Assembly (NCBI GenBank): GCA_022432975.1
Contig: CM039510.1
Span: 36,338,788 to 36,402,787 of the forward strand
From: Begonia masoniana
Taxonomy: Eukaryota > Streptophyta > Magnoliopsida > Cucurbitales > Begoniaceae
Direction of reading: 5' to 3'
DNA: 64,000 nt
Below, piece by piece: positions 33,851-45,367 of this stretch. Both the position numbers and the translations under genes were made by a program. Within the stretch, counting starts at the first letter, position 1. Every line of letters starts with the position of its first letter. Under the pieces are notes generated by a model. That model was not told the DNA's origin. It searched no databases and worked only from the letters and a program-made list of their open reading frames with translations.

Positions 33851-34563
33851 GAAAAAAACCATAACTTTATTGTTTAAGAGAACCTTAGGTCATTAGCCTT
33901 GGTTTTAATGCAGAACAAATTTTATGTTTACAAAAAAAAAAATTCAAAAAAGAAAAAAAGGCAGTTAAGAGTTGTTATAGCTAAACTTGGTTTTAAATTC
34001 AAAAAAGAAAAAAAAGGCAGTTAAGAGTTGTTATAGCTAAACTTGGTTTTTTAGAACTAATATTATTCTTTTTCACAGTTAAAACAATTGGCAACGCAAA
34101 CTTATGAATTGTGATTTTACTTCTTGTAGAGTTTTAGCCAAGGTAATCAATGCCACGCAAAATGTTGGCTTCAAGGATTAGTTTCCTTTGGCAAGGAATG
34201 AAAATTATCGTGAAGGAAAATAAAGCAGAACATAACGTGTTAGTCTAACTTTCTTGCTGTTTGGCAATACACAAATGTACACCACAATACAATAACTTTT
34301 ACATAAGATACCAAGTTCTGAGAATGACTTAGATAAGAATTTGCAGTTGCCGTTTCGTCAAAATTTGCTCATCAGCAACTGAATATAACGATCTGCTTTG
34401 ATTGATGGTGGCATTGCAAACTTACAGGCTAGTTGAAGGATGCAACAATTGGCGAAACATACTAAGTTTCAAGCCTATTAGAAGATATCGATGCTTATCT
34501 AATTTTTCAATACATCGCTCAATGCTCATCTAATTTTTCAAGTTTATTATGAGATATTCCATC
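33851..34563. other. Unassigned, with one short tandem duplication
   Basis: A 56-bp unit containing GGCAGTTAAGAGTTGTTATA occurs twice (about 33941-34050). Nothing else is recognised. Confidence 0.55.
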
Positions 34564-34815
34564 AGGGGTGGAATTGGTTCGGTTTTACACCGAATTGGAA
34601 CCATAACGACTGAGTTTGGTTTTGAAAAGAGGAAACCCCAACTGAAGGCAGTGGAAAACCAATCAAAAACCAAACTTCAATTTTTCAATTTTCTTGATTC
34701 GGTATTGGTCTGGCTTTTCAGTTTCTCTATTTCGGTCTTCAGTTTTCAAATTTTTGTTTTTCCAATTGTGTTTTGGTTCGGGTTCGGTTTCGTATTCGGT
34801 TTGGGCCCAAATTAG
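34564..34815. mobile_element. Possible hAT-like end fragment
   Basis: CAGGGGTGGAATTGGTTCGG resembles the outer ends of the hAT elements at 3481 and 30847, and the stretch is full of GGTTCGG/TTCGGTTT repeats as they are. The opposite end is not found, so this is probably truncated. Confidence 0.35.
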
Positions 34816-36084
34816 CTCAGGTTTGTTCTCTCCCAGGCACCAAAGAGGAGTATGCATTTAAAAATGTATTAAAATATGCATTAGTATTAATTTGTTATCT
34901 CAAAAATGAAAGTAACCGACAAAACATATGAAAATATTGTTCATAAGAAATAACCTAAAAAATCATAAAAATATACTGCATTTGATGGTAATTGGCACCC
35001 ACATCTGGCAGCACCCGTCCCATGACATCGAGAAACTTGCGCTATTATTTCATGGTAAGTAACAGTATCTTGAATGAATAACAGTGCCATGTTATATAGG
35101 GACAAACAAGGATTTTAACTCGTAGGACTGAAATAACCGAAGATTGGTGAATTAGGTTATTAAAAAAAAAAAAAATTTAGCAATACATATAAAATTCGTG
35201 CAATTTCAAAGGAATAGATTTACTTGGACTATAATTCTCAACTATTAAGATCTCGCAATAATAAATTATGAGATAGAAGAAGGAAAAGATGCACACAAAT
35301 TTGTTAACGCGATTCGGTCAATCTTACTTACATCTGCGCTTCAATACTCCTCCTTGAATAAACTTACCAATATCAAAATAATGAGTTCACTTGATTGAAC
35401 TTCCGATTGTCAATCAAACCTTACAATGATTTTCCTTGAGCGTCACCCTTCACTCTTTTACAACGAGATATATATAGTTTGAATACTCAAGTAATAAATT
35501 TTTACACACTCTCAAGCTAGATAATCTCAAATGTGGGAATTTGAGAGTAGTAGGATTAGAGCAAGATGTAGATACTAAAGGGAAAAATTTTGGCAGCACT
35601 TCGTTATAATTTTTCTTAAAAGCTATAACAGGGCATTTGTGAGGATTTAATCAAATCACATGCAATACGAAAAACAAACTAAAAAAATTATCTGATACCA
35701 AACAGTCTAATTCACAGTCAAACAAATTTCATTAAAAAAAATAAATAAATTCACACTCACACTCAATGATTTTTGCAATTAAAAAACAATAGCTTCTCCT
35801 CATATTTCATTCGATAATGCTAGCATGTAATCAAAACAAAACAAAAATCCCATTTGCAAGCAAAATCTAATTCTAAATCGAACAAGTCAACAAGGAAACG
35901 AAACAGAGATAAGGAGTATACCCGAAGAGGAGGCATGGTCGTACAGAGCTCTCTGCTCAAAGACGTATACTCAGAAAATGAGGCATGAAGCTCTCTGCTC
36001 AGTGTCGACGTCTCGAAGTGAGGAAGAGTTAAGATTAAAGTAGTGAAAAGTAAAGCTGAAATAGAAGGAGATGAAGACGAAGAA
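34816..36084. other. Mostly unassigned; possible Copia LTR relic at about 35245-35720
   Basis: A TTAACGCGATTCGGTCAATC block with nearby ACTTACATC resembles the ACGTGGTTC...CCTACATCCACG segment of Copia LTRs such as that at 1778-2225, so a decayed solo LTR is possible. No ends or TSD are visible. AGCTCTCTGCTCA occurs twice near 35944 and 35988. No gene is recognised. Confidence 0.3.
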
Positions 36085-36274
36085 GATGAAAATAGTGATG
36101 ACACTGAGAGAGAAAGCTTTGGATGATTTTTACTGATAACTTGTATAATCGAAACAAGTTTTACATGTATATACAATATGGCTCATCATGAGCATTGAGA
36201 AAAGAATAGAGTGCTAACTAAACTAACAAAATGGGAAACCAATTAAACTAAAATACTGTACATATACTCTAACA
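36085..36274 (-). mobile_element. 3' LTR of Copia element D
   Basis: On the minus strand it begins TGTTAGAGTATATG at 36274, directly after the polypurine tract (complement of CCCCCCTCAAAA, 36276-36287). It includes a GTATATACATG segment and ends near 36085. The outer end is uncertain because the partner LTR is lost. A short LTR of about 190 bp suits an Ale-like Copia element. Confidence 0.55.
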
Positions 36275-36289
36275 TCCCCCCTCAAAAGC

Positions 36290-36960
36290 AAGGCCGTAGG
36301 CCGAAAAACTTGAACAAAAATGTCAAAAAGGACGATGGCAGAAGAGGCTTTGTGAAAGCGTCTGCAAGTTGATTTTCTGAAGGAGTGAATTTTACCGACA
36401 AAGTCTATTTTAGGACTTTTTCCCTGACAAAATAAAAATCGATCTCCACGTGTTTGGATTTAGAGTGTAAAACTAGGTTGGAGGCTAGGTGCGTTGTAGT
36501 CAAATTATCACAAAGTATTAGAGGTACCTCTGTAGATACAACCCCCAATTCTTTTAGTAGAGATTGTAGCCATAAAACTTCTACTACGTCATTTGCAACA
36601 CTACAATATTCAGATTCAGTGCTCGATCTTGAAACAACCTTTTGTTTAGTGGAAGAACAGGATAAAAGATTTGATCTCTAGAAAATACAAAATCCACTGG
36701 TACTCTTATGGTCATTTGGGTAGGATGCCCAATCGGCATATATATAACATGTCAAATTGCACGATAAAGATGACAAAAAGGATATACCCAAAGAAGAGAT
36801 AGCTTGAAGATATCGGAGAATTCACTTGACTGCTAGCCAACAAACGTCCGAAGGTGAATGCATAAATTGTGAGACTTTGTTGACGGCCAAAAGCAATGTC
36901 AGGTCTAGTAAGACAGTAATACTGCAAAGCACCAACAACATTGCAGTAGAGGAAACCATC
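36290..36960 (-). pseudogene. Copia element D RNase H
   Basis: Across two minus frames one reads [52 protein letters not shown] and [15 protein letters not shown], the conserved order of Copia RNase H. Near the end is the usual AFTKPL motif. A frame shift near 36900 and stops at about 36680 and 36416 inactivate it. RNase H would remove the RNA template during cDNA synthesis. Confidence 0.85.
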
Positions 36961-37876
36961 AGGTAGGGGGTACTAGAATATTTAGACAGAATGGGGCCTG
37001 AAACCATTGAAGTAGGAATTGATTTATAGGAGCCATGTTAGCCCGGTGTAGTAGCTCAGAAATGTATTTTGACTGTGAGAGACTCGTACTAGTAGAAGTG
37101 TGAGTTACTGAAATTCCAAGAAAAAATGATAACTGTCCAAAATTTTGCACGTTAAATTTAGAGTTCAAGTAGACAAGAAGTTGATCGAGCAGAGATGTAG
37201 AGTTACTAGTCAGGATGATATCATCAACATATACCAACATAATAATAATCAAAGAAGGCCGGCGATGAACAAATAGCGATGAATCTAACTTTGATGCTGA
37301 GAAACCCCAATCTAATAAGGCCATGTATAATTTAGTATACCAGACCCTGGGAGACTGCTTGAGGCCATAGACGACTTTGTGTAATCGGCATAGAGCAGAA
37401 GGATAAGAAAGGCTTATAAAACCTAGAGGTTGCTGCAGAAATTTTTTTTCAGTTAGATCACCATGTAGGAGCGCATTACTTACATCAAGTTGCCAGATGA
37501 CCAAACCAACGGAGATGGCTAATGATAGAGTAGTGTGAACAGATGTTGGTTTTACAACTGGGCTAAAAGTCTCTTCATAATTGATTCCCTCTGTCTGGTC
37601 ATAACCTTTTGCCTTTAAACGAGCCTTATACTTGTTGAGTGTGCCATCAGAGTTGAGTTTGGTTTTGAAAACCCACTTACAGCTAATGATTTTGACCTCT
37701 TGTGGAGGTTTAACCAATGTCCAGGTATGAGTTTCATTGAGAGATGTTATTTCCTCTCGCAGAGTAGCTATCCAATGTGGATGTTTGGAGGCTTGTTGAA
37801 AGGATTTGGGTTCAATTGAGGGTTCGATTGAAAAGACTTTAGAATTAAAGATACTTTCTTTGGCTCTGGTTCGCAT
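36959..37876 (-). pseudogene. Copia element D reverse transcriptase
   Basis: A 305-codon minus-strand frame gives a nearly complete Copia RT: WIATLREEITSLNETHTWTL, CKWVFKTKLNSDGT, KARLKAKGYDQTEGINYEET, WQLDVSNALLHGDL, VVYGLKQSPR and the catalytic YVDD within MLVYVDDIIL. The motif order and spacing are normal, so the RT core could once have been active. It runs out of frame at 36959. The style (short LTR, CKWVFK, YVDDI) points to the Ale/Retrofit group, though I cannot place it firmly. The linker to integrase (37770-38145) is Pro/Ser-rich. Confidence 0.9.
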
Positions 37877-38968
37877 GAGATGATTATTAATGAGAGGAGG
37901 ATTAGTGGTGGGGATGGGGATAGGAGGGTGGTAAATAAAGGTAGAGGTGGTGTAGATGTAGGTGTGGATGGTTCTATTTGAGTGGGAGATGATAGATTTA
38001 AAGGAGGAAGTACCAGATGACTGGTGGTCTGGGTGGGGTGAGGGGGTAAGAGATTAAGGGGAATTGGTAGTGAGAAAGGAGATTTTGGAGGAGGAGAGAA
38101 TGTTAAGTGAGGAAAAAGGAAAACTTGGCTCATCAAAATTAACATGACGAGAGATGTACAATTGGTTTGATTTAGGATCTAGACATAGATAGCCTTTGTG
38201 ATGTGGACTCGAGCCTAAAAACATGCACGAAAGGGAACGAGGCTGCAATTTATGTTGATTAAATGAGTGAAGAAAAGGAAAGCACAGGCAGCCGAAAACA
38301 CGCAGAGAGATGTAATCTGAAATAGAATCAAACAAGCACTCGAAATGAGATTTATCTTTAAAGACTGGAGTTGGTAACAAGTTTATCAGGCTGATAGCCG
38401 TAGCAAAGGCGTAAGGCCAGAAGTGATGAGGGACTGAGGAATGAAATAGTAGAGTAAGACCTTTTTCGACTATGGCGGTTCAATGCTCTACTCGATCATT
38501 TTGATTTGGAGTATATGGACATGAGACACGATGAAGGATCCCTAGAGACTTAAAAAAGTTGGAGAGAGATTGGAACTCCCCTCCCCAGTCGGATGGTAAA
38601 GCCTTGATAAGACACAAATTGAGTATGAACAAAATGGTAAACTTTACTTTTTAATTTTAATGGAAAGAACCATGTGTACCTAGTGCAGTCATCAACAAAT
38701 AACAAGAAATAACAATCACCAGTAACAGATTGGATAGGAGACGGTCCCCAAACATCAGTATGCACAAGTTCAAACGGTAAACGAGCATGAGAATCAGAAT
38801 TTTGAAAAGGCAAACGATGAGTTTTACTCATTTGACAAGAAGTACAAAATTTTGGAATTTCAGTTTGTACAAAAAGAACATTACAAGGGTTTAATACAAG
38901 GTGCAAAATAGAAGTAGATGGATGTCCGAATCTAAAATGGCAAATTTGAGAATGGGAGGTGCTGGAAT
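37877..38968 (-). pseudogene. Copia element D integrase and GAG-pre-integrase
   Basis: The minus frame at 38906-38550 starts in the GAG-pre-integrase end (HFRFGHPSTS just upstream, CTSCQMSKTHRLPF) and enters the integrase core with HTDVWGPSPI (first catalytic Asp) and FVDDCTRYTWFF. After a shift near 38550, 38380-38054 carries the C-terminal part (RVFGCLCFPFL, CMFLGSSPHHKGYLCLDPKS). The element is cut at 38968 by a reversed LTR, so protease, gag and the 5' LTR are absent from the window. Confidence 0.85.
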
Positions 38969-40533
38969 TGTAACACTCGAAAATTTCGGCCAGGTGATTT
39001 TCTTAACCATTTTGATTGTCACCATTTTTATTAACCTTTATGATTTTAAATTTAATGTCAAGACATATTTATTACAAGTTGAGTGAAACTAGGTTGGGTG
39101 GCAAGTTGGTAATTAAGTTGGATTTTAGTTAATATATATAGAAAATAGAAATCCTTAAATCTCATTAACCCCCACTATAGCCGACATTTTCTCTCTCGGC
39201 GATTTCCCATTTTCTCCAAAGCTCTTCCTCTCTCTCTCGGCCAGCTACTCCTCCACCAACGATCGATTCTTCAGTATTCACTTCGACAATCCACGCTCTA
39301 GGTAAGAGTTAGACAATGTAGTTACTGGATAGTTTCTTAGGACTCTGTTTTCAGCTAGAACTTGGGGTTTCGGATTCTTCAATGGTTGGGTTATTGTAGT
39401 AACATTTATAATCTGTGTTTATCTGCTAAGTTGAATCTAGTTATTTGGATATCTTTGGAAGCTTAATCTGTATGCATTAGGCGCTCGACTAGGAAGATTT
39501 AGAAATATATAAGTTAGAATCTAGGATGACTTTCGATTAGAACTTTTAGGATTTTGATTTAACACTGTAATGTGAAAATGTTTCTAGGTGAAGAAGTTTG
39601 AAGAGAGGTGCTCAAGTTTTGCTAAGGAAACCAGGTAAGTGAGTGAGTAAGATTACCGACCATTAGGGCCCTACATCTCAAAGGTACTAAGTAGAGGTGT
39701 TATTTATGATGTTAAATGTAACTGTGCTAATATCTGGTTGGTTATGGTACTCGAATTGACGTTGTGATCTTTAACGAATGAATGACTTGCTCTGTAGCCT
39801 GATGATTTTAGAATGCTCATGTCCATGCATCACGAATCTTTCTCATGCAAATGAAAATGTTTTAAAAAGCATGATTTTCCCTATGAACAAGAAATGAATA
39901 TGAAACTTATGGAACAAAGATTAAGAGAGGGTTGGGGGCGGTTTGGCGCATGTTACTGTCCAAAAGGAGGACCATGAATACGACCCGAAAGGGACTATGT
40001 ACACTCTCACTGTCAACCCCCTTTTCGGTACAAATCCTCCCTTAATCCATATGATGAAAACGATGAACATGAACAAGATCAAGAACACGAAAAGATCATG
40101 AACATGTGTTTCCTTTAATTTGTGCATTCATGCATACATGTTAGCATTGCACTCCTTACTAAGCATTAGGCTTATAGTTTAAACCTTATAATGTAGGTGA
40201 AGAACAATCAGGTGAGGATTTAAAATTCAGTGTAGATGCCTAAGTCTGGTTGCTGGATGGTGCTCAGGGTGACAGTGTGTGGCTGGAAAGGCGATTATGA
40301 TCTCTGGTTGTTACCTTTAAGATATTAGTAAGGTTTATGAATATTGAAGTTTAAGTAGGAGGGATTTTTTTAAAAGTGTTGAATACTAGTAAACTTGTCT
40401 GACTGATTTTCGGGTTGTGAATGATCTGATTATTTAAGTCTTCCGCTACGCATACTCAGAATACGTCTATGGTTTGTGTCAATACAAGTTTGTGTTAGTC
40501 GTGTTGGGAGTTGAGAAATTCAGGATGTCCTCT
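38969..40533 (-). mobile_element. Reversed, truncated LTR related to 11184-14574
   Basis: Starts TGTAACACTCG at 38969 with a TTTCGGCCAGGTGATTTTCTT block, the inverted form of the end of the solo LTR at 11184-14574. Further inside, the GGGTTGGGGGCGGTTTGGCG and CACTGTCAACCCC segments (about 39930-40020) and CCTTACTAAGCATTAGGCTT (40155-40174) correspond in inverted order to about 13195-13615. It lacks a tandem array and its other end, stopping where Cassandra begins at 40534. No TSD is found. Confidence 0.75.
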
Positions 40534-40621
40534 TGTAACGACCCCTCATCCCAGCAAGATATTGTCCGCTTCGGGGATCGGGCCGCAGCCCAATATCCTC
40601 CCCTCACGGCTTTGTTTGGCG

Positions 40622-40715
40622 AGAGCACTTCCCGGGAGGTCACCCAACCTGGAATTACTCTCGCCGGAGTACGCTTAACTTCGGAGTTCTTATGGGATCC
40701 GTTGCCAATCGTGCT
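40622..40715 (-). other. 5S-rRNA-like domain, Cassandra 1 left LTR
   Basis: On the minus strand it contains GGATCCCATAAGAACTCCG, AGTTAAGCGT, GGCGAGAGTA and GGGTGACCTCCCGGGAAGT, matching plant 5S rRNA from its middle to its 3' part, including the A-box and C-box promoter regions. It is part of the LTR, not a 5S gene. Confidence 0.9.
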
Positions 40716-41083
40716 CCAAAACGCGTCTTACTATCTTGTGAGGGATCTCTTACATATGTTTCATTTCCACATACTTCCCCAAGCGCTGTGGGATTGTGAC
40801 GACCCCCTCTTTACGACCTGTCACCTTCCGGCTCGCCCGCGCGGACGTACCGCCATCCGGGTTCCGGTTCGTGCAGCCATCGTACCAGTACAGATTCGGG
40901 ACTTACAGATTCGGGTCATCACAATCACCCCCCCCTTGGGGGCCCAACGTCCTCGTTGGCCACAATTCCGGTTGGGTACAGGCTCTGATACCATTTGTAA
41001 CGACCCCTCATCCCAGCAAGATATTGTCCGCTCCGGGGATCGGGCCGCAGCCCAATATCCTCCCCTCACAGCTTTGTTTGGCG

Positions 41084-41177
41084 AGAGCACTTCCCGGGAG
41101 GTCACCCAACCTGGAATTACTCTCGCCGGAGTACGCTTAACTTCGGAGTTCTTATGGGATCCGTTGCCAATCGTGCT
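41084..41177 (-). other. 5S-rRNA-like domain, Cassandra 1 right LTR
   Basis: Same domain in the second LTR, exactly 462 bases downstream. Confidence 0.9.
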
Positions 41178-41385
41178 CCAAAACGCGTCTTACTATCTTG
41201 TGAGGGATCTCTTACATATGTTTCATTTCCACATACTTCCCCAAGCGCTGTGGGATTGTGACGACCCCCTCTTTACGACCTGTCACCTTCCGGCTCGCCC
41301 GCGCGGACGTACCGCCATCCGGGTTCCGGTTCGTGCAGCCATCGTACCAGTACAGATTCGGGACTTACAGATTCGGGTCATCACA

Positions 41386-42903
41386 GTTACGCTGCGGTCA
41401 GAGATTGAGAGATTCGACGTGGAGATAGTGGCAGAGTTGTCCAGCATGCTCACTAGTATTTCTCTCAGGCCGACCATTCTGGATCGTATACGCGAGGCTC
41501 AGCAGAGCGATGCGGAGTGTATTGAGCTTCGATCGAGCATGTTATTAGATGACTCGTCGGATTTTCACTTATCTGCAGATGGTATTCTGAGATTCAGGCA
41601 CAGGTGGTACGTGCCTAACGATGAGAGTCTGAAGAAGGATATTTTGACTGAGGCACATTCTTCAGCTTATTCAGTGCACCCGGGAAGTACTAAGATGTAC
41701 CGGGATTTGAGGCAACACTTCTGGTGGCCAAACATGAAGAGGGAGGTGGCCAAGTATATTGAGACCTGTTTAGTCTGTCAGCAGGTGAAGGCCGAGCACC
41801 AGAGACCGTCCGGGACATTATTGCCACTGCCGATTCCGGAGTGGAAGTGGGAGCAGATCTCTATGGATTTCATCGTGGGGCTCCCGAGGACTACGAGAGG
41901 CCATGATGGTATATGGGTTATCGTGGACCGATTGACAAAGTCGGCCCACTTCTTATCTGTGAAGATGACGTCCTCTATGGATCAGCTCGCAGAGCTATAT
42001 GTGCAGGAGATTGTCAGACTGCACGGTGTGCCAGTTTCCATAGTCTCAGATCGTGATCCGAGATTTACCTCGAATTTCTGGAAGAGCCTGCATAAAGCTA
42101 TGGGGACTCAGCTCAGTTTCAGCACAGCCTTTCATCCTCAGACTGATGGTCAGACAGAGAGGACGAATCAGATTCTGGAGGACATGCTCAGAGCTTGTGT
42201 GCTGGAGTTTCAGGGCTCGTGGAGCCGATATTTGCCTCTTATTGAGTTCTCGTACAACAACAGCTTTCAGGCTACTATCGGCATGGCACCTTATGAGGCT
42301 CTGTATGGTCGGAAGTGTAGGTCTCCATTACATTGGGACGAGGTTGGCGAGGCCAGCATCGTTGGTCCTGAGATCTTACAGCAAACGGCGGATAAGATTG
42401 CCGTTATCCGACAGCGTATTCAGGTAGCTCAGAGCCGGCAGAAGAGTTATGCCGACACGAGACGACGAGAGCTAGAGTTTGAGGAAGGCGACGAGGTTTA
42501 TTTGAAGGTTTCTCCATTCAAAGGCGTCGCGAGATTTGGAAGGAGGGGTAAGCTGAACCCTCGGTATGTGGGACCCTTTCCTATTCTGAAGAGGGTCGGG
42601 AAGTTGGCGTACAGATTACAGCTTCCGGCATCTATGGAGGGTATCCACGACGTGTTCCACGTATCTATGCTTCGGAGGTGTTTGCGTGATCCATCTCATG
42701 CCGTGGAGACTACAGAGATCGAGGTACAGCCTACCTTGACTTATGAGGTGAAGCCGGTACGTATTTTGGAGTATTCCATCAAGGTGCTACGCAACAAGGA
42801 GATTCCGCTGGTCAAAGTCCTTTGGCGGAACCATGAGGTGGAAGAGGCTACGTGGGAACGACAGCAGGATATGATGACTAAGTATCCTGATCTGTTTGGA
42901 TAG
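41386..42903 (+). CDS. Gypsy element C integrase with chromodomain (5' truncated element)
   Basis: An uninterrupted frame of about 505 codons ending in TAG at 42901-42903. Domains in order: HHCC zinc-binding region ([18 protein letters not shown]... then CLVCQQVK, about 41655-41790); catalytic core with Asp in SMDFIVGLP (about 41865), Asp in VSDRDPRFTS (about 42047) and Glu in TERTNQILEDM (about 42160), all present; GPFPILKRVGKLAYRLQLP; and a chromodomain ending EEATWERQQDMMTKYPDLF. It would insert cDNA and target heterochromatin. The 5' parts (gag, protease, RT, RNase H) are missing: the frame opens directly into Cassandra 1. It is Tekay/Del-like and homologous to element E (51718-53187), which is broken. 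Confidence 0.9.
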   Translation, partial: VTLRSEIERFDVEIVAELSSMLTSISLRPTILDRIREAQQSDAECIELRSSMLLDDSSDFHLSADGILRFRHRWYVPNDESLKKDILTEAHSSAYSVHPGSTKMYRDLRQHFWWPNMKREVAKYIETCLVCQQVKAEHQRPSGTLLPLPIPEWKWEQISMDFIVGLPRTTRGHDGIWVIVDRLTKSAHFLSVKMTSSMDQLAELYVQEIVRLHGVPVSIVSDRDPRFTSNFWKSLHKAMGTQLSFSTAFHPQTDGQTERTNQILEDMLRACVLEFQGSWSRYLPLIEFSYNNSFQATIGMAPYEALYGRKCRSPLHWDEVGEASIVGPEILQQTADKIAVIRQRIQVAQSRQKSYADTRRRELEFEEGDEVYLKVSPFKGVARFGRRGKLNPRYVGPFPILKRVGKLAYRLQLPASMEGIHDVFHVSMLRRCLRDPSHAVETTEIEVQPTLTYEVKPVRILEYSIKVLRNKEIPLVKVLWRNHEVEEATWERQQDMMTKYPDLFG

Positions 42904-42943
42904 TTTAATTTTGCGGACAAAATTCTGAATAAGGAGGGGAGAA
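42904..42943 (+). other. Polypurine tract of element C
   Basis: TTGCGGACAAAATTCTGAAT then AAGGAGGGGAGAA just before the LTR at 42944, typical of the gypsy 3' interior end and plus-strand primer. Confidence 0.8.
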
Positions 42944-44696
42944 TGTAATATCCGGTTTGTACGGACCTTTTATTATATTATTATTATATTGTTATTGGCA
43001 AAATATGAAACTTTCGAGAATCCGAATGGTTGGACGATTAACGAGACGAAGGACGAAACTAATAGAATTAAGTACTAAGGGCAAAATAGTAATTTGCAAA
43101 CTAAATTTTATAAAAATAACAAATCACTCATTTCTCCTCACTTCTCTCTTTTTCTTCTTCTTCTTCTCTGGATCGCACGAACAGAGACACAAAGTTCTCT
43201 CTCGACCGCCGACGCCAATCGCCGTTCCGACTCCGTTCGAGCTCCGTTTCTCCTCCGTCCTTCACGTTTTCTTCCTCTCTCGCTACTCTCGGTATGTAGC
43301 TTCAATCTCTGAGCGTTTGTTTCGAGTTTTAGTTCGATTTAGGGTTAGGGTTTAAATTAGGTTTTCCGTTAAAAACGCGATTTAGACTTCGTAATTAATA
43401 GGTTAGCTATAATTACGTATATATTGAACATATTGAACGTTATTGGACGAAGAAAAGTCGATTTGCGAAAAAGTTATAAATTGGTAAAATTTCGGGTTTT
43501 AGGGGAAAACTCGTTAATTTGGATAATCGAGCTATAATTAATGTTCGAAAAGCTTTAATTAGCTAAGTGAAGAATTTAGGAGAATTCTTTAGCTAAGTTT
43601 TGAAATTTGGACATTTATGGTTTAAATTGGTTTTAACTGTGAATGTCGTATTTTCTCAGACACACGACTCTCGTGGACATAGCTTGTGGTTCTGCGCGCT
43701 CGAGGTAAGTTCTCGTGACTTACTTGACCCAAAGGTCTACACCATACCTCGTCGTCGTATCAAGGATCCTTGAGGGTTCCTTGTTTTACGTTGTTTAGGT
43801 TGGGTAGTTAGGTTAGTTGTTTATAGGTTATGTTATATTGTCTGCTGATATGAACTGTTTGTTTACTTTCCGCTGATATGAACTGTTCATGCATCACGTG
43901 TTTCAAAATGGCATAAAAATGGGTTTCTGCACGAGTTTTCAATGAAATGAATAATGAACGAAAATACGTAATCTGTATCTGAAAGGTCACGCGGGATGGG
44001 GCTCAGGCATGGCTGTAGGGTTTGTGAGCATGTACCCCCCCCCATCTAAGTGGGAAAGTGGTAGTTCGACCGCGGAATGTATCCTTTCCATTTAGTGGGC
44101 TGATATCTCGGTGGCAATATGTATGAAATGACCTGATATGTCTGATGAGCATGTTTTCTGAACTTCATATGCACGACACGCATGCATCTGCATTTACGTA
44201 GCTTACTGAGATTTCCATATCTCATATGTGTCTGTATGGTGTAGGTGACGTTCTAGGTTACGTTGACCCAGGTGAGGATGATATTCCTCCTCCTGACGTA
44301 GGAGCAGCTGATGGATGATGGCCGTGGGAGTGCGCTGAGCAGTCGAGGCGCGTTTGACCCGTGGTGGGTGTATGTAAAGGTTTTGGGGGTTCTTCGTGAT
44401 ATTTTGGATTAATGACGAACTGTATAGAACATATTTAGGTTGTTTGGATCTGGATAGGGGCTAGATAACGTTTTAGTAATTGTATGTAAAATGTTTTGGT
44501 TTAAATGTTAAGTTAAATGAAAATGTTTTGAATTGTTGTTTGTAGGTTGATACGGTTAAGCTCGATGTTTAGAGCTATCCACGCAGTTGGACTTCGCAAA
44601 GTCCGACTCGAGTCGATTGAGTTTAGAATACGTTTAAATCGGATTTAAGTAGATTTAAGTTGTGAGTTTTATGAAATTTGGTGTAAAGAAAAGGAG

Positions 44697-44732
44697 GTTT
44701 GCTCTCTGGAAATCGGATTCCAGAGAGCAAAC
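44697..44732. other. Perfect 15-bp hairpin in element C LTR
   Basis: GTTTGCTCTCTGGAA, a 6-base loop, then TTCCAGAGAGCAAAC. The arms are exactly complementary, so the transcript could form a stable stem. Confidence 0.9.
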
Positions 44733-44787
44733 AGAAACGTTAAAAGCTGTAAGTGTTGAAGTGCTGGAGTGAACGAAAGAAGAAGGA

Positions 44788-44999
44788 TCGCTGCATAGCA
44801 TGCAGCGATTGATTTCTGCTGAAAAGCAGAAATCGATCGCTTGCTGCATGCAAGCATGCAGCGATCGATTTCTGCTTTTCAACAGAAATCGATCGCTTGC
44901 ATGCAAGCATGCAGCAGCGATCGATTTCTGTTTTCAACAGAAATCGATCTCATGCAGCGATCGATCTCTGTATTTTACAGAGATCGATCGCTGCCTCCT
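44788..44999. repeat. Nested palindrome array in element C LTR
   Basis: Repeated GCATGCAGCGATCGATTTCTG and its inverse CAGAAATCGATCGCTTGC alternate about four times, with short centres such as CTGAAAAG, CTTTTCAA and TTTTCAA. Further palindromes occur within (GCATGC, CGATCG, ATCGAT). The final member reads GATCGATCTCTG/CAGAGATCGATC. Any arm can pair with several others, so multiple folds are possible. Confidence 0.9.
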
Positions 45000-45367
45000 T
45001 TTGGGTCAGCGCAGCCCAGTTCCGATTCTGCCCCTCCTTTAGCTGTTATTAATATTTAAATGTTTTAAGTTTTATTTAAATTGTTTTAGTTTATGTTTTA
45101 AATATTTACCAAACAAACTTCGAATTCGATTCCGGTTTCGGTTTCGATTTCAATTAATTCCGTTTTCGGTTCTGATTTCAATTTCAGTTTAGATTCCGCG
45201 TAAAGTTTTATTTAAAGTAATATGTATAAAAAAAAAATATAATACAAAAATACGGGTACAGTATTAGGGGTGTTACAGTTTGTAACGACCCCTATTCCCA
45301 GCAAGATATTGTCCGCTCCGGGGATTGGGCCGCAGCCCAATATCCTCCCCTCACGGCTTTGTTTGGC

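Larger units (their letters stand above)
40534..41385 (-). mobile_element. Cassandra: Cassandra TRIM, copy 1
   Basis: Two 390-bp LTRs (40534-40923 and 40996-41385) begin TGTAACGACCCC, end GGGTCATCACA and differ at only about two bases. The 72-bp interior has a polypurine tract (complement of CACCCCCCCCTTGGGGG) and primer site complement GCTCTGATACCA (40982-40993), giving minus orientation. Each LTR contains a 5S-rRNA-like domain. These are the defining traits of Cassandra, a terminal-repeat retrotransposon in miniature transcribed by Pol III. Flanking bases (CCTCT and GTTAC) do not match, so no TSD. Confidence 0.95.
42944..45277 (+). mobile_element. Element C 3' LTR
   Basis: TGTAATATCCGG at 42944 to GGTGTTACA at 45277 (2,334 bp). 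Downstream parts include a CTTCTTCTTCTTC-rich leader (43145-43170), which may be the start of transcribed sequence, and an unusual palindrome block (44697-45000). No 5' partner is in the window. Only 3 bases separate it from Cassandra 2. Confidence 0.85.

Noticed and set aside
35820..36176. 118-codon Ser/Leu-rich minus frame
   Set aside because: Overlaps the Copia D LTR and its flank; composition is low complexity and there is no domain.
40622..41177. 5S rRNA genes
   Set aside because: The 5S-like domains cover only part of the gene, lie inside paired LTRs with primer site and purine tract, and match the known Cassandra structure.
44655..45059. Several overlapping short frames on both strands
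   Set aside because: They arise from the palindrome array, which reads open in many frames by symmetry; no protein evidence.
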